64,000 bases of DNA. It comes from Siphonodentalium dalli. Its lineage: Eukaryota > Mollusca > Scaphopoda > Gadilida > Siphonodentaliidae. The stretch lies in NCBI GenBank assembly GCA_032622095.1, contig CP136069.1:560001-624000 (forward strand). Reading direction: 5' to 3'. Numbering within the stretch: the first letter of the stretch is position 1; every line of letters begins with the position of its first letter. Positions 46,187 to 58,974 of this stretch are shown here, in pieces. Below the pieces are notes generated by a model that saw nothing but the letters and a program-made list of their open reading frames with translations, was not told the origin of the DNA and ran no database searches. The translations under genes and the position numbers were made by a program.

Positions 46187-46492
46187 ACCCTGTGCCAATG
46201 CATTCTCTTATATATGCGAGTATATATAAGAGAATGCATTGGCCTAACAATTTTTTATCATGTTTTTTAAATAAATGTTTCTTACAATTTTTAAGACATA
46301 AAATAAAAAAAACATCCATTACCCTGCAGGGAGCCCCACACATATATAGAAGCATATAGAAGAGTGTTGTCTGCTCATGTTTGTCTGGGGCTCTGTATGG
46401 GTGAAATTATAAAATTGTTAAAGAATACAAGAAAAAATTATTAAAATTATTAAAATTGTTAGGCCAATGCATTCTCTTATATATGCGATGCT
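46187..46492. mobile_element. composite hairpin element, reversed and truncated
   Basis: Core hairpin with shortened loop (46193-46244), the C-like palindrome in reverse (46318-46402), and half a core hairpin (46463-46490). Confidence 0.75.
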
Positions 46493-46780
46493 GCCATGCT
46501 ACATACAGATCACCATTATTTAGACAACACAGTTCATGATTTAGAACGCTCTTTCTTTATAGTCCTCCGCTTTTGGAAGACGGAAGTATGAATGCTGTTT
46601 ATATTTAAATGTCACAATACCGCATACAAAATCGCCCATGACACCTCAAAATAGATCACGTTCAGGATTGAGAACGCTCTTTATTGTCTACCTCAGCGAA
46701 TGCTCTTTATTGTCTACCTGAGCGAATGCATGGACGCTCTTTATTAGAGGTAATCATTGGATTTATTTCGGGGCTAATAC
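46493..46780. other. no gene recognised
   Basis: Three near-copies of gcgaatgc...acgctctttatt at 46555-46745; nothing else. Confidence 0.45.
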
Positions 46781-46893
46781 AGTATGCCCTAAGTAATCAA
46801 CCTAATCATCGGAAAGCTTTCGCTGAGAGCTTTCCAATGAATTTCAACAAGCCATATTTCTGACTAAATCCTGAAAAGTTACCCATAATTATA
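46781..46893. mobile_element. family D element, left arm deleted
   Basis: acagtatgccctaagtaatc, then the hairpin tip ctttcgctgagagc, then the right arm to cccataattat. Confidence 0.7.
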
Positions 46894-48720
46894 CCCCCAC
46901 TTTCGAAGAATTGACTGCGTCCGTCCGTCACACTTTCTCTGTCCGTTTGTCCGTCCGTCCGTCCGACCTCATAACTCGAACAACTATGAACCGATTTCAT
47001 TAATTTTTTGTATGCAATCTCCTTAGGACGGTCTCTCAGCTTGATGCTAATTGCGGGTCAAGTTACGCCTCTTTTCTGACTTAATAACTTTAACAAATAT
47101 GAACCGATTTCAATAATTTTTGGTATACATGCTTCTCATAATACCCTCTCTACATGATGCGGCTAGGGATTGGCTCAGACTGTTTTTCGTAATATTACAC
47201 CTCATTTTCGACTTATTTTGACTTAGAAAATTCTGTCTGACTTAATAACTTTAACAAATATGAACCGATTTGAATAATTTTTATGTTTACCCATACCATA
47301 GTATGGTAAACATAGTGTCGTTGTCCGGATTGACCACTCGTCGTTAGTCCGTCCGTCCGTCTGTCTGTCTGTCTGGCTGTCTGTCTGTCTGTCTGGCTGT
47401 CTGTCTGTAGACACTTTACGCATGGTGCGATAACTCGAACATTTTATATCTGATCGGAACCAAATTTTGTATATTAATTTATCAGCACCAAATACAGATC
47501 GAGTTCGAATATGGGTTTGATCCGAGTTTTTTTTACGGAGTTATGGCCCTTTTTCAACTTAGAATTCATGCATGCTGCCAAAACTCAAACAAAAATTATC
47601 TGACCGTAACCAAATTTAGTATGTGAGTTGCTGAGCCCAAAATACATATCGAGTTCGAATATGGGTTCGATATGATATCTTTTAATGGAGTTATGGCCCT
47701 TTGACATAGAATTCATGAATGCTTCGATAAATCAACAATTTTTCAACTGATAGGAACCAAATTTTGTATGTGAGTTTCTCAACTCAAAATACAGATCGAG
47801 TTCGAATATGGGTTTGATCGGGTACTTTTTACTGGAGTTATGGCCCTTTGATTATTTTATTCATCACTAAAATATATCAAAGATACACAGGTGGCACTGT
47901 CTAGATAGTATCTAATAAATCAGTTTCACAATGCTATGGAGACAAGAGATACTATCCAGTTACAATGCCATGAAGTTCTCTCTCTCTTGTACTGGTATTG
48001 AGTTAATTAACTGCTAGGAGTTGTGTTGGCTATATCAGATATACTTTATACTCTATAAGTATCTCTGGCCATATCATAGGTGGAATGTTTATATTTTATA
48101 TTCATGGTTATTTAAATTTCACCTTAAAGGCATAATCTGGTTTCATTGTTTAATAGCATTACCATTGGAATTTTTGTTGGTTGCATGGGAAGACAACTTT
48201 GGTTTTCAAACTTTAAAAAACGAGAGCTCTGTATCAGTCTATGGGAACAAAATAATTGTTCATAACACTCTTACAACTGTAGGTCTAGTTTGTTTTATCT
48301 ATATATTAATCAAAAGCTTTTTCGACATTGATTTCAATTGATTACAAATGTGAATTGAAATATTAAAGTGGCACACAAGGTTTGATGTATTTTTCCTGTA
48401 CTCTGCATGAGATAAAACTGTTTATGTGTACCTATACCATAGTATGGTACACATAGTGTCAATGTCCAGATTGACCACTCGTCTGTCCATCCGTCTCTGT
48501 CTGTCAGTTTGTAGACACTTTAGGCATAATGTGATAAAGTTCTCTAACATTTTCTATTTGATCGGAACCAAATTTTGTGTATAGGTTTCTCATCCCAAAA
48601 TACAGTTCGAGTTGAATATGAGTTCGATCCGATTTATCTTAAAGCAATTATGACCCTTCTTTCTTTTTTAAAAATTTAAAATTTTCATATTTTTTTAGTT
48701 TGAATTTCCTCGCTCAATTT
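46894..48720 (+). repeat. family H repeats (gtccgtccgtc / gagttcgaatatggg)
   Basis: Three units with gtccgtccgtctgtctgtct leaders (46915, 47340, 48478). Then ~140-160-bp monomers with catatcgagttcgaatatggg and ggagttatggccctttga at 47500, 47650, 47780 and 48610. The palindrome taccatagtatggta occurs at 47289-47303 and 48430-48444, ahead of two of the leaders. 47880-48410 between them is unique with no gene recognised. Confidence 0.8.
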
Positions 48721-48858
48721 AACATAAAAAATATTTTTAAACTTTTATAATAATAAAAAAAATTATTGAGTTATAAAAAAAAAATAGTTGCATGTAATAT
48801 AATGATATCAATAAATTGCCATGTGAACATCCAATACCCAGAGCACATGCGAATACCT
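48721..48858. other. short AT-rich spacer
   Basis: Nothing recognised. Confidence 0.4.
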
Positions 48859-48862
48859 TTAA

Positions 48863-49454
48863 AGGGGTACTGTACGCCATTTTCAATAAATTCCCGGTGA
48901 TAACAACGATCTATTATTGATACTATATAGAAATATAAGTAATTTGAGTCGAAGATGTATTCTGTAAACGCTCAGGTTAATAGGCTATCTTAAAATTTAA
49001 TAATTTAAAAGTTAATAATTTAATATAGATTGATTTTATGGCTCCAGCCATAAAATGGCGTCTCTTAAAATTCGAATTTCCGTGTACAAAACGTAATCAA
49101 ATTATAATTGAGGGATACTGGATTAGGAAAACAATTGCACACACGATCGTTTGAAACATTATGCTTATACGGGGAGAAAACCCAAGCCACTCATTGACTA
49201 GTGACTGTACACTAACTTAAATGATTATATGGGACTACTAAGCATATAATATAATGTTTATTTGATTTATTTGGTTGAAAACTTTACAAAAATTACTCGA
49301 CAACGACAATTTGTATTTTTGCATTCCGGTAAATTTGCCATCCGTAACAATACTTCGTACTCAACATACTTTCAAAAAATGGAAAAGTTGTTACCTTATT
49401 CTCCGACTCGGGGATTATAGAAACCAACAACAACATCTTGGGTACAGTACCCCT
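48863..49454. mobile_element. 592-bp TTAA-flanked element, AGGGGTACTGTAC ends
   Basis: AGGGGTACTGTAC ... GTACAGTACCCCT with TTAA at 48859-48862 and 49455-49458. Different from families A-C; no coding potential seen. Confidence 0.8.
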
Positions 49455-49458
49455 TTAA

Positions 49459-49980
49459 TAGATGTCATTCCAAGTGAAATCTGTTATTAATTGAGTGATG
49501 ACATATGTTACATAGCTCTAGGGGGTGGTTGTATGAAGGTAAAGATGAACCTGCTGGCTGGATAATTGTTTGTCCTATCTGTCAAATTGATTAATGGCAA
49601 AACAATTGGATCTCACAATGAGAGGTCCTTGGTTGAATAGGGACAGAGTTATGAGATTTAAAACGACTCCTCCCCGACCCCAATTACGTTAACCTCTTCT
49701 TAAGACAAATTATTTGAGCCTTAGATTTTAAGTTAGGTACTGATATGTCTATCACTGTGATCATATCTTTGACCAATTATCAGTTATAGCTAATCGCTAG
49801 CGCCAAGGTATGGGTTAAACATCTGCCGATCGTGATCGGCCTCTCGTTTCTGTACAAGCTCCTTGTGACACAATATCGATATTATTAGTCCGAATTTTTC
49901 TTTAAAGTTAAAAATCTTTTTGGTTGAGTTTACGGATAATGCGGGTTGAATTTGCCATGGTGGGGGTTTGCTAGCACTCG
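49459..49980. other. no gene recognised
   Basis: Followed by a D-arm scrap at about 49995-50040. Confidence 0.45.
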
Positions 49981-50156
49981 AGTGCACACCTCTTGTTCTG
50001 TTTTGGTTAAGAGGGGGATTACTTAGGGCATAACAGTAACAAATAAAAACTTCCTCTCTTGAAAGTCAATATCTGCCACCAAAAAAAAAAACTAACAAAC
50101 AAAAACAATGCCCATCTAACCTTCAATTAAAAATGCTGTTATGCCAAAGTGCCTTA

Positions 50157-50209
50157 TTAACCCTTTGAATGCCAGGGGCCGATATTATCGGCCCTAAACC
50201 TACACAATA
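50157..50209 (+). mobile_element. family A element, left part of a copy split by a 4.9-kb insertion
   Basis: TTAACCCTTTGAATGCCAGG to cctacacaATA; resumes at 55154. Confidence 0.9.
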
Positions 50210-53200
50210 TAGTCCAGGAGATATTGGTAGACCTCTGCACCCCCCCCCCCCCCAGGACTTAACTTCACCCCACTAATTTTCTTCCTTAAGGTCTCCTCTA
50301 ATTTTTTTCACTTGTTAACAAGAAAAAAAAGTGGCCGCAGAGACTCCAGACAAGATGGCGTCCATCATGGCGGCCATTTTTTTTAAATGCACCAGGTCTC
50401 TTTGATCGCCATTATAGTTAAGATGATAGCACATGCGGTCTTGTTTTCCGCTCGATTCGTTATGCTAATATACAACCCTTACACATTAGCCAAAAATCCG
50501 ACCCCATAATCCAATATGGCGGCCAAGATGGCCGCCGAAATGTGAAAATATGCTATTTTTCTGACATGTTACCAACTTTCGTTTGTCTCTGTGGGAAAAT
50601 GTTAGAATTTTTGCGTCATGTTATACATTTATCATATAGAGGAGTCATTGGCGAATTCATGGGGACCATAATATGCATTCATTGCGGGATATTTTTGTCC
50701 GATATCACGTTTTCCCAAATGCCGGTATCATAGGTCAAAGCCGAATCTCCGTTTATAACGCGATGTTATGTTTCGAATCAATGAATGTTATTGCTATTAT
50801 AACAACACCCATGCATATATATTTGCAGGAGATACTCGAGCGAGGATTCCTCTTATACCTGAGTTGAGGAATATTTACCCAAATCCAAGATGGCGGCCAA
50901 AATGGCCACCAGAAATACAAAATCGCCGAAAATCGCTGATTTTAACATCAGTGAGCATTATTGTCATGACAACTCCACACCTGCTTACTATTGTAAGTTG
51001 GGAACACTTAGGCGAAGAACTTTCCTTGTACCATATCCAAATAAAAGTCCCCCAAATCCAAAATGGCGCCCACAATGGCGGACAGATTTTGAAAAATCAC
51101 CGAAATTCCCTCATATTCACATCATTGGGCATTATTGTAGAGACAACTCCATCCATGCGTACAGTTGAGTTGGAAATACTGAGGTGAGGTAATTACCTTA
51201 CATCTCATGCAAGAAATGGTTTTCCAAATCGAAGATGGCGGCCAAAATGGCGACCGAAATTTGAAAACAAGTCTACATTACTTTACTTTCTTAGGATGGG
51301 CGTTATTGTTTCGCGATTTCTACCCACCATTACATGTTGATATGTATGATTTATTCATTAGGGTTTGGCAAGTGATACTCACAGTCAATATGGCGGCCAA
51401 CTGGCGGGCAGAAATTGAAAAGAAGCCGATATTATCACATACTAATTTCAACTTTTTGTCATAATATTGATTTGTATAAACGAAACGGTACATAATATAA
51501 GCCATATATTAGTTCCAATGTAAGTCGTAGCCTTTTGGAAGGATGAAAACCCACAATCGCAATGTGGCATTTCAAAATCCATTCTCCGCTAAGGGCTCAT
51601 ACTGGCCGTAACCGTATATATGTGCGCCGAATAGTCATATTATGACTTCCAAGAATCAAAACAACAGTACCTGAGCTTATTCTGAATTGCCACATTCAGC
51701 ATTATCTAGACTCGTTTCCGTCTCTTCGTCAGATTAATCTATCTCACTCACAACAACAGTTCACTACTCTTCTTTGTAGGAGTGTGCCACTAATCGGAAT
51801 GTTTCAAACAATACATATGCCGGTGTCCAGCTCACGTGTTGGTTTCGAAAGCTTGGAATTCTTAGCGAGCTTCATTCGTGGTATAGCTTATGGTATAATT
51901 CAGATGCTACATATGGGGTATATGCGTCATCTTTTGCGATACACTATACAGGTATTCGGTCGATGCGTATACTAGCTTTCAGAAGGACCTATCTATCTGC
52001 GTATTGTCAGATTCGGTGACCTAATGGGGTTAACAACGTGTACACCTGGTGATCTTCCCAAAGAGCCACTTCTCAATATATGGTTCATCAATTCACATAC
52101 TCATCTAATGCACTGACGTACCCGGACAACTTCTGTATATGGCTTCGAATGTTGAAAGCCCGACATTTGACGGATGCATTTCTGCTAAGGCGTAGAAGAC
52201 CATAATGCATAATATACCCAAACTCCTTGAACATGATCATAAGAACAAGCTTGTTGGCGTCCAGCAATCGTCTCACTGAACAGATCCAAGAAGATGATAA
52301 CAATACACATGGTGCTAGTTTGTGGGTATGTGTCATGATAGTGGAAATGAAATTGGACCATGACTGCACCGCCCCTTATTTTGTTATGTTTTAGATTCAG
52401 ACAGGATCTCATGTGTGGCTTTGCTTTGGAAGCCGTTCTTAAACAACTGGACCAGGAGTATGCCATTGGCTACTGCTGTATGAGCCCCACCAAGACTGGG
52501 GTGTAGTCTTAAAGGCGATACCTTTGACAGTTGGTTGATATGTAATACTCACGCTGGGTGGTATGGTTCAAGAAAGTACAAATGCCATCAACTCAAGGGT
52601 GAAATGTTCAACGCGAAGAACATCCAGAGGAATGTTACGTTGATGAGCTCTTGCATTCAGTTCAACAAACGTTGGTACACCAAGTGATTTCTTGGTAACA
52701 TCACCAAATGCGACCATTTTCCTGTATGAGACATTAACTAATATATGCTAAAGTTATATATATAAAGTTATATGATCATAAAGGTCGCGTTCCCCAACGG
52801 CCACAGCCATTGCCATCGAGACTGTAAATTGTTCTTTAAATACATAGTGAAATAAATGCACCACAGTTCCTGACATTTTCTTGAATAATACCGCCCACAT
52901 ACTGACACTAACCCCGAGAGAGGATAACAAAACACGCATACATTCATGCTATAAAGACAGTATCCTTTAGTCCATCCAACTGTTTTGAGGGAGGCTAGCA
53001 TATTATCCAGACAAAAGTGTACGTAGTTGAATCAGAAAGGCTTCGAAACGGATGTGGAAATACAATCTTACCACACCAAATAAAACCGACACGCACGACA
53101 TTCGATATCTTAAACATGCACCAGGTGTAGTGGTGGTGTATACAGTGGCCCATTTCATTCCCACTATCATGGCGCATGTCCACAAACTAGCACCGCGAGC

Positions 53201-55153
53201 ATTGTTCTTCTCTGCTGGGAGATATTCGACGAGACAACTGCGGGGCATCACACAATTTGCTTCGGATAATGGTCAAGAAGTGTGGGTAGTCTGTACACTA
53301 GGGTCTTCTCCTTAGCAGATAGACATATGTCCAAGGGAATGAGACAGCTAGCAACCTTCGAAACACTGTCGAAGTTGTCCACATATGCCAATGCGTTCGC
53401 TGAGTTTGTGAGTTGACGAACCATCTATTGAGAAGTGACTAGCTAACTGGTTCGCCAGGTGTACATGTCGTTATCCCATGGGGTATGAGACACATACATA
53501 GAGATGACCTTCTGTAAGCTAGACACCGGAAAATGAATTGTTTGAAACGTTATGATTAGAGGGACCCTACTCCCAGGAAGTGGTGAATACATTGTCGGTG
53601 TGAGCGACCTAGATTTTTCAGACAAAGAAATGGAAGCTGGTCCAGATAATTATGGACGTGACGTAGCATATCAGAATCTGTTATCATGTAATTGTTCTGA
53701 TATAACTATTCGGCGCACCTACGCTTACGGCCATTATCGGCGCTAAGTGGAGACTGGATTTCGAAATGCCACATCGCGATATTAATTGTGGTGTTTCATC
53801 TTTCCAGAAGGATACGAGCTATGTTATGCGTTTTGATACCTTTAAGTTGAACTAGTAGATGGTGTATGTACAGTTTCGTCCATACATACCGATATTATGA
53901 CAAAAAGTTGAAATTAATATGTGAAAATATCGATTTCTTTTCAATTTCTAGCCGCCAATATAGCAGCGATCTTGGCTGTGAGTATCAATTGCCAAACCCT
54001 AATGAATACTTCATGTCACTATTCCATATCAACATGTAATGGTGGATAGAAATCGCGAAACAATAACGCCCATCGTAAGAAAGTAATGTAATGTAGACTT
54101 GTTTTCAAATTTTGGTCGCCATTTTGGCCGCCATCTTCGATTTGGAAAACAGTTTATTGCATGAGATGTAATGTAATTACTTCACCTCAGTATTTACAAC
54201 TCAATTGTAAGCATGGGTGGAGTTGTCTCGACAATAATGCCCAATGATGTGAATATGAGGGAATTTCGGTGATTTTTCAAAATCTGTCCGCCATTGTGGG
54301 CGCCATTTTGAATTTGGGGGACTTTTATTTGGATATGGTACAAGGAAAGTTCTTCGCCTAAGTGTTTCCAACTTACAATAGTAAGCAGGTGTGGAGTTGT
54401 CATGACAATAATGCTCACTGATGTTAAAATCAGCGATTTTCGGCGATTTTTTATTTCTGGTGGCCATTTTGGCCGCCATCTTGGATTTGGGTAAATATTC
54501 CCCAACTCAGGTATAACAGGAATCCTAGCTCGAGTATCTCCTGCAAATATATATGCATGGGTGTTGTTATAATAGCAATAACATTCATTGATTCGAAACA
54601 TAACATCGCGTTATAAACGGAGATTCGGCTTTGGCCTATGATACCGGCATTTGGGAAAACGTGATATCGGACAAAAATATCCCGCAATGAATGCATATTA
54701 TGGTCCCCATGTGTTCGCCAATGACTCCTCTATATGATAAATGTATAACATGACGCAAAAATAATAACATTTTCCCACAGAGACAAACGAAAGGTGGTAA
54801 CATGTCAGAAAAATAGCATATTTTCACATTACGGCGGCCATCTTGGCCGCCATATTGGATTCTGGTGTCGGATTTTTGGCTAATTTGTAAGGATTATATA
54901 TTAGCATAACGAATCGAGCGGAAAACAAGACCGCATGTGCTATCATCTATACTATAATGGCGATCAAAGAGACCTGGTGCATATAAAAAAAATGGCCGCC
55001 ATGATGGACGCCATCTTGTCTGGAGTCTCTGCGGCCACTTTTTTTTCTTGTTAACAAGTGAAAAAAATTAGAGGAGACCTTAAGGAAGAAAATTAGTGGG
55101 GTGAAGTTAAGTCCTGGGGGGGGTGCAGAGGTCTACCAATATCTCCTGGACTA
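50210..55153. mobile_element. 4.9-kb giant foldback element, TAGT...ACTA ends, ATA duplication
   Basis: The whole element is one inverted repeat centred near 52680. Ends TAGTCCAGGAGATATTGG and complement, with ATA at 50207-50209 and 55154-55156. The outer ~1.2 kb of each arm is nearly identical (for example 50542-50733 versus 54636-54827). The inner ~1.1 kb pairs only loosely (for example 52310-52360 with 53150-53200). The arms are studded with aagatggcggccaaaatgg-type phrases. No transposase is recognisable. Homologous frames in the inner arms (52088-52369 minus, 53052-53315 plus) share a TIMxHxHKLAP stretch but are not clearly genes. Confidence 0.88.
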
Positions 55154-55354
55154 ATAAGTCTGTTAAAGAATATAATAAAATATATTAAAATAGTAAAAAA
55201 TTGTAAAAAAAAAAAAAATAATAAAAAATGTTAGGCCAATGCATTCTCTTATATATGCGAGGCGACCTATGGTCGACTCGTATATATAAGAGAATGCATT
55301 GGCACAGGGTATATGGGTTGATACAAAAATCGGACCTGGCACTCAAAGGGTTAA
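55154..55354 (+). mobile_element. family A element, right part of the split copy
   Basis: ATAagtctgttaaagaatat through a core hairpin (55233-55305) to CCTGGCACTCAAAGGGTTAA. Joined conceptually to 50157-50209 it is a standard family A element. Confidence 0.9.
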
Positions 55355-55389
55355 TTAAGTACATGTACTAGCATGATAACCACCATATT

Positions 55390-55722
55390 TTAACCCTTTA
55401 CCCAACAGAACGGCCCTGTGCCAATGCATTCTCTTAGGTCCATAGGTCGCCTCGCATATATAAGAGAATGCATTGGCTTAACACATATTAAAAATGATAA
55501 AATTGTCAAAGAATGTAAAAAAATATTATAAAAAATGTCCAAAAAAATTATAAAATTGTTAAAGAATGTAAGAAAAAATGGTAAAAAGTGTTAAAAGAAG
55601 AAGTTTTAGGCCAATGCATTCTCTTATATATGAGAGGCGACCTATGGTCGACTCGCATATATAAGAGAATGCATTGGCACAGGGCATAACTCGTAACCAT
55701 CACAATGTGGTCAATGAACCGG
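55390..55722. mobile_element. family B element, right end missing
   Basis: Left TTAACCCTTTACCCAACA; two core hairpins (55422-55478 truncated, 55610-55680); stops at aatgaaccggt. Confidence 0.8.
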
Positions 55723-55789
55723 TGTAACACGATATCTCCCCCCCCCTGGGTATCTTCTTCCCCCCCACTCCTACATTTTTTTTTTCCCT

Positions 55790-57700
55790 CACTTATTAGC
55801 TCAACTTACTTTTGTAAGTTTGAGCTATTGCCATGGCTTGGTATCCGTCGTCCGTTGTGTGCGTGTGTGCGTGATGCGTCAACAATTTCCTTTAGCACGG
55901 GCTACAGTTTGTACCTTTGGTCCGATTATTATGAAATTTGTCATGGATGTTGACATTGACATGTAGATGGGAACGAGTCATTTTGGGGTCAATTGGGAAA
56001 AAAAAACATGGCCGCCAGTGGCCATCTTGGATTTCAAAATTCAATCCATTAGCACGGGCTACAGGCCGTACTGTTCGTCTTATTGTCATGAAATTTGTCA
56101 TGGATGTTAATATTGACATGTAGATGGGAACGAGTAATTTTGGGGTCATTTGGCCAAAAAACATGGCCGCCGGCAGCCATCTTAGATTTTACTCTTTGCA
56201 TGACTAAATCCTTTGACACGGGCTACAGGTCGTACCTTTGGTCAGATCATCATAAAATTTGTCATGGATGTTAACAATGACATGTAGATTAGAACGAGTC
56301 TTTTTTGGGTCATTCGGGCAAAAAACATGGCCGCCAGAAGCCATCTTGGATTTTACTCTTTGTATGACTAAATCCTTTAGCACGGGCTACAGGTTGTACC
56401 TTTACTCTGATCATCATGAAATTTGTAATGGCTGTTGAAATTAGAATGTAGATGGGAACGAGTCATTTTGGGGTCATTCGGACAAAAAACATGGCCACCA
56501 GCAGCCATCTTTGATTTCAAAATTTTATCCATTAGCACAGGCCACAGGTCGTACTGTTCGTCCTGATCATCATTAAATTTGTCATGGATGTTAATATTGA
56601 CATGTAGATGGGAACGAGTAATTTTGGGGTCATTCGGCCAAAAAACATGGCCGCCAGCAGCCATCTTGGATTTTACTCTTGGTATGACTAAATTCTTTAG
56701 CACGGGCTACAGGTCGTACTTTTAGTCTGATCATCATAAAATTTGTCATGAATGTTAATAATGACATGTAGATGGGAACAAGTCATTTTGGGGTCATTCG
56801 GCCAAAAAACATGGCCACCAGAAGCCATCTTGGATTTTACTCTTTGTATGACTAAATCATTTAGCACGGGCTACAGGTCGTACTTTTAGTCTGATCATCA
56901 TAAAATTTGTTATGGCTGTTGAAATTGTAATGTAGATGGGAACGAGTCATTTTGGGGTCATTCGGATGAAAAACATGGCCGCCAGTGGCCATCTTTGATT
57001 TCAAAATTCAATCCATTAGCACGGGTTACAGGTCGTACTGTTCGTCTGATCATCATGAAATTTGTCATGGATGTTAATATTGACATGTAGATGGGAACGA
57101 TTAATTTTGGGGTCATTTGTCCAAAAAACATGGCCGCCAGCAGCCATCTTGGATTTTACTCTTTGTATGACTAAATCCTTTAGCAACGGACTACAGGTCG
57201 TACCTTGAGTCTGATCATCATGAAATTTTTTATGGCTGTTGAAATTGTAATGTAGATGGGAACGAGTCATTTTGGGGTCATTCGGATGAAAAAACATGGC
57301 CGCCAGCGGCCATCTTTGATTTCAAAATTCAATCCATTAGCACATGCTACAGGTCTTACCTTTAGTGTGATCATCATAAAATTTGTCATGGATGTTAACA
57401 ATGACATGTAGATGGGAACGAGTCATTTTGGGGTCATTTGTCCAAAAAACATGGTGCCAGCAGCCATCTTGGATTTTACTCTTTGTATGACTAAATTCTT
57501 TAGCATGGGCTACAGGTCGTACCTTTAGTCTGATCGTCATAAAATTTGTCATGGATGTTAACGATGACATGTAGATGGGATACAATCATTTTGGGGTCAT
57601 TCGGCCGAAGACATGGCCGTCAGCAGCCATCTTGGATTTTACTTTTCTCTTCATGTCTATAAACTAGTATTAGACATTCAACTTTCCACATTCCTAATCG
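55790..57700 (+). repeat. family G array, about eleven units
   Basis: Units of about 150-165 bp containing catgaaatttgtcatggatg and gacatgtagatgggaacgag, with attttggggtcattcggcc and catggccgccagcagccat. Two unit types alternate (one with attttactctttgtatgact, one with tttcaaaattcaatccatta), giving a partial higher-order period near 310-330 bp. Starts with agctcaacttacttttgtaag. Minus-strand frames across it are periodicity artefacts. Confidence 0.9.
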
Positions 57701-57728
57701 CTCCATTGACTGTAATACATTAAATTAT

Positions 57729-57828
57729 NNNNNNNNNNNNNNNNNNNNNNNNNNNNNNNNNNNNNNNNNNNNNNNNNNNNNNNNNNNNNNNNNNNNNNNN
57801 NNNNNNNNNNNNNNNNNNNNNNNNNNNN
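57729..57828. other. assembly gap (100 N)
   Basis: Exactly 100 N, the usual placeholder for a gap of unknown size. Order and adjacency across it are not proven by the sequence. Confidence 1.
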
Positions 57829-58974
57829 GCTGTCTCAAATGAAAATTGGGATCTCAGTTTTCTCATCGAACTCACACCATATTATACCTACATAGCAAGA
57901 CTCGCTACCGACATAAGGATGGCCCAAAATAAACTCAATAGCATTTGTGCCACGTTTCATCAAAGCACATATCACCATAACAAACCTCCATTCAGGAACG
58001 AGACAAATAACATTAACTTTAATCTCATCAACATTTTGACAGATTTACAAACTGAATTAGCAGCGGCTCTCACGGAAACAAAACAAATCCAATATGAATA
58101 TCATAATTATTATCAACTCCATAATACCAAAAGACTCAAACGAGCAATATTACCCGTAATAAGCGATATAGCTAAGTTTTTATTTGGCACCCCTTCGATG
58201 TCAGATATTACACATGTAGAAGATAACATACGAACCCTCTACCAAAACCAAAAAAAAATCCAACACGATACTCAAACCGCTTATTCTATCATGAATATAA
58301 CACGCGTCATTTCAAAGGAAAATCGCCAACGAGTCAACACATTATCAACAACAATATCCAATATTCAAGCCACACTTCGAAAAGAAACACATCGAACCCA
58401 AAAACATGTGCATACAATTGAAATATTCACAATCATCAACGCTAAGTTTCTAGTAATATTACACGAAATACAACAAGATGTTATCCAAGCAAAATTATAT
58501 TTGCGACATCTTAAAGTTCAAATTGCCTCTCTAATTAACCACCGATTTACACCGGAGATCATAAGCCCAATACATTTAAAAAAGGCACTTGACAGTATAA
58601 CGAAATTACTTCCAGCCCATTTGAAGTTACCATTTCCCATAGAATCGGGAATTGCAAAATATTACCAACATTTGAAGACACAAACCATACTCACAGACAG
58701 CAGACTAATCATTACCATAACAATTTATTTACGCGATATCAGAATGCAGTTTGACATATTCCGCGCTATACCATTTTTTTATCCATTAGACCCTCGAGAC
58801 CCAAGACTCAGACACAACAATAAATATACAGTTGCCCGAATCGATATTACTCATAATTACCTGCTATTATCTCCCGACCGATCCAAATATACCACCATTG
58901 GTGACAATCACCCGTGTATTTTAAACAAATTACCATATTGTAAAATTCAAAAAATTTCAATCGCCGCATCATAA
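57829..58974 (+). pseudogene. env: envelope fusion glycoprotein, N-terminal part (baculovirus F-like), cut by gap and frameshift
   Basis: Open from the gap to a stop at 58972-58974; the first ATG is at 57919, but the frame is open upstream of it, so the true start lies in the gap. Counting from that ATG: a dibasic furin-type site (KRLKR) at residues 71-75, directly followed by a hydrophobic glycine-containing segment (AILPVISDIAKFLFGTPS) as in the fusion peptide of baculovirus F and errantivirus Env proteins. Then comes a long helical, glutamine- and threonine-rich stretch (about 98-200) suited to a coiled coil. NxT/S sites are present. The role in the family is membrane fusion at the cell surface. 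The reading frame stops before the cysteine-rich and membrane-anchor parts, which continue in another frame. Confidence 0.75.

Noticed and set aside
48021-48341. 106-codon hydrophobic frame
   Set aside because: Starts at TTG, no ATG or splice context, AT-driven hydrophobic composition.
50768-51187. 139-codon frame repeated on the other strand at 54194-54601
   Set aside because: Lies in the identical outer arms of the foldback element; rich in degenerate aagatggcggcc phrases, no known domain, so coding is unproven.
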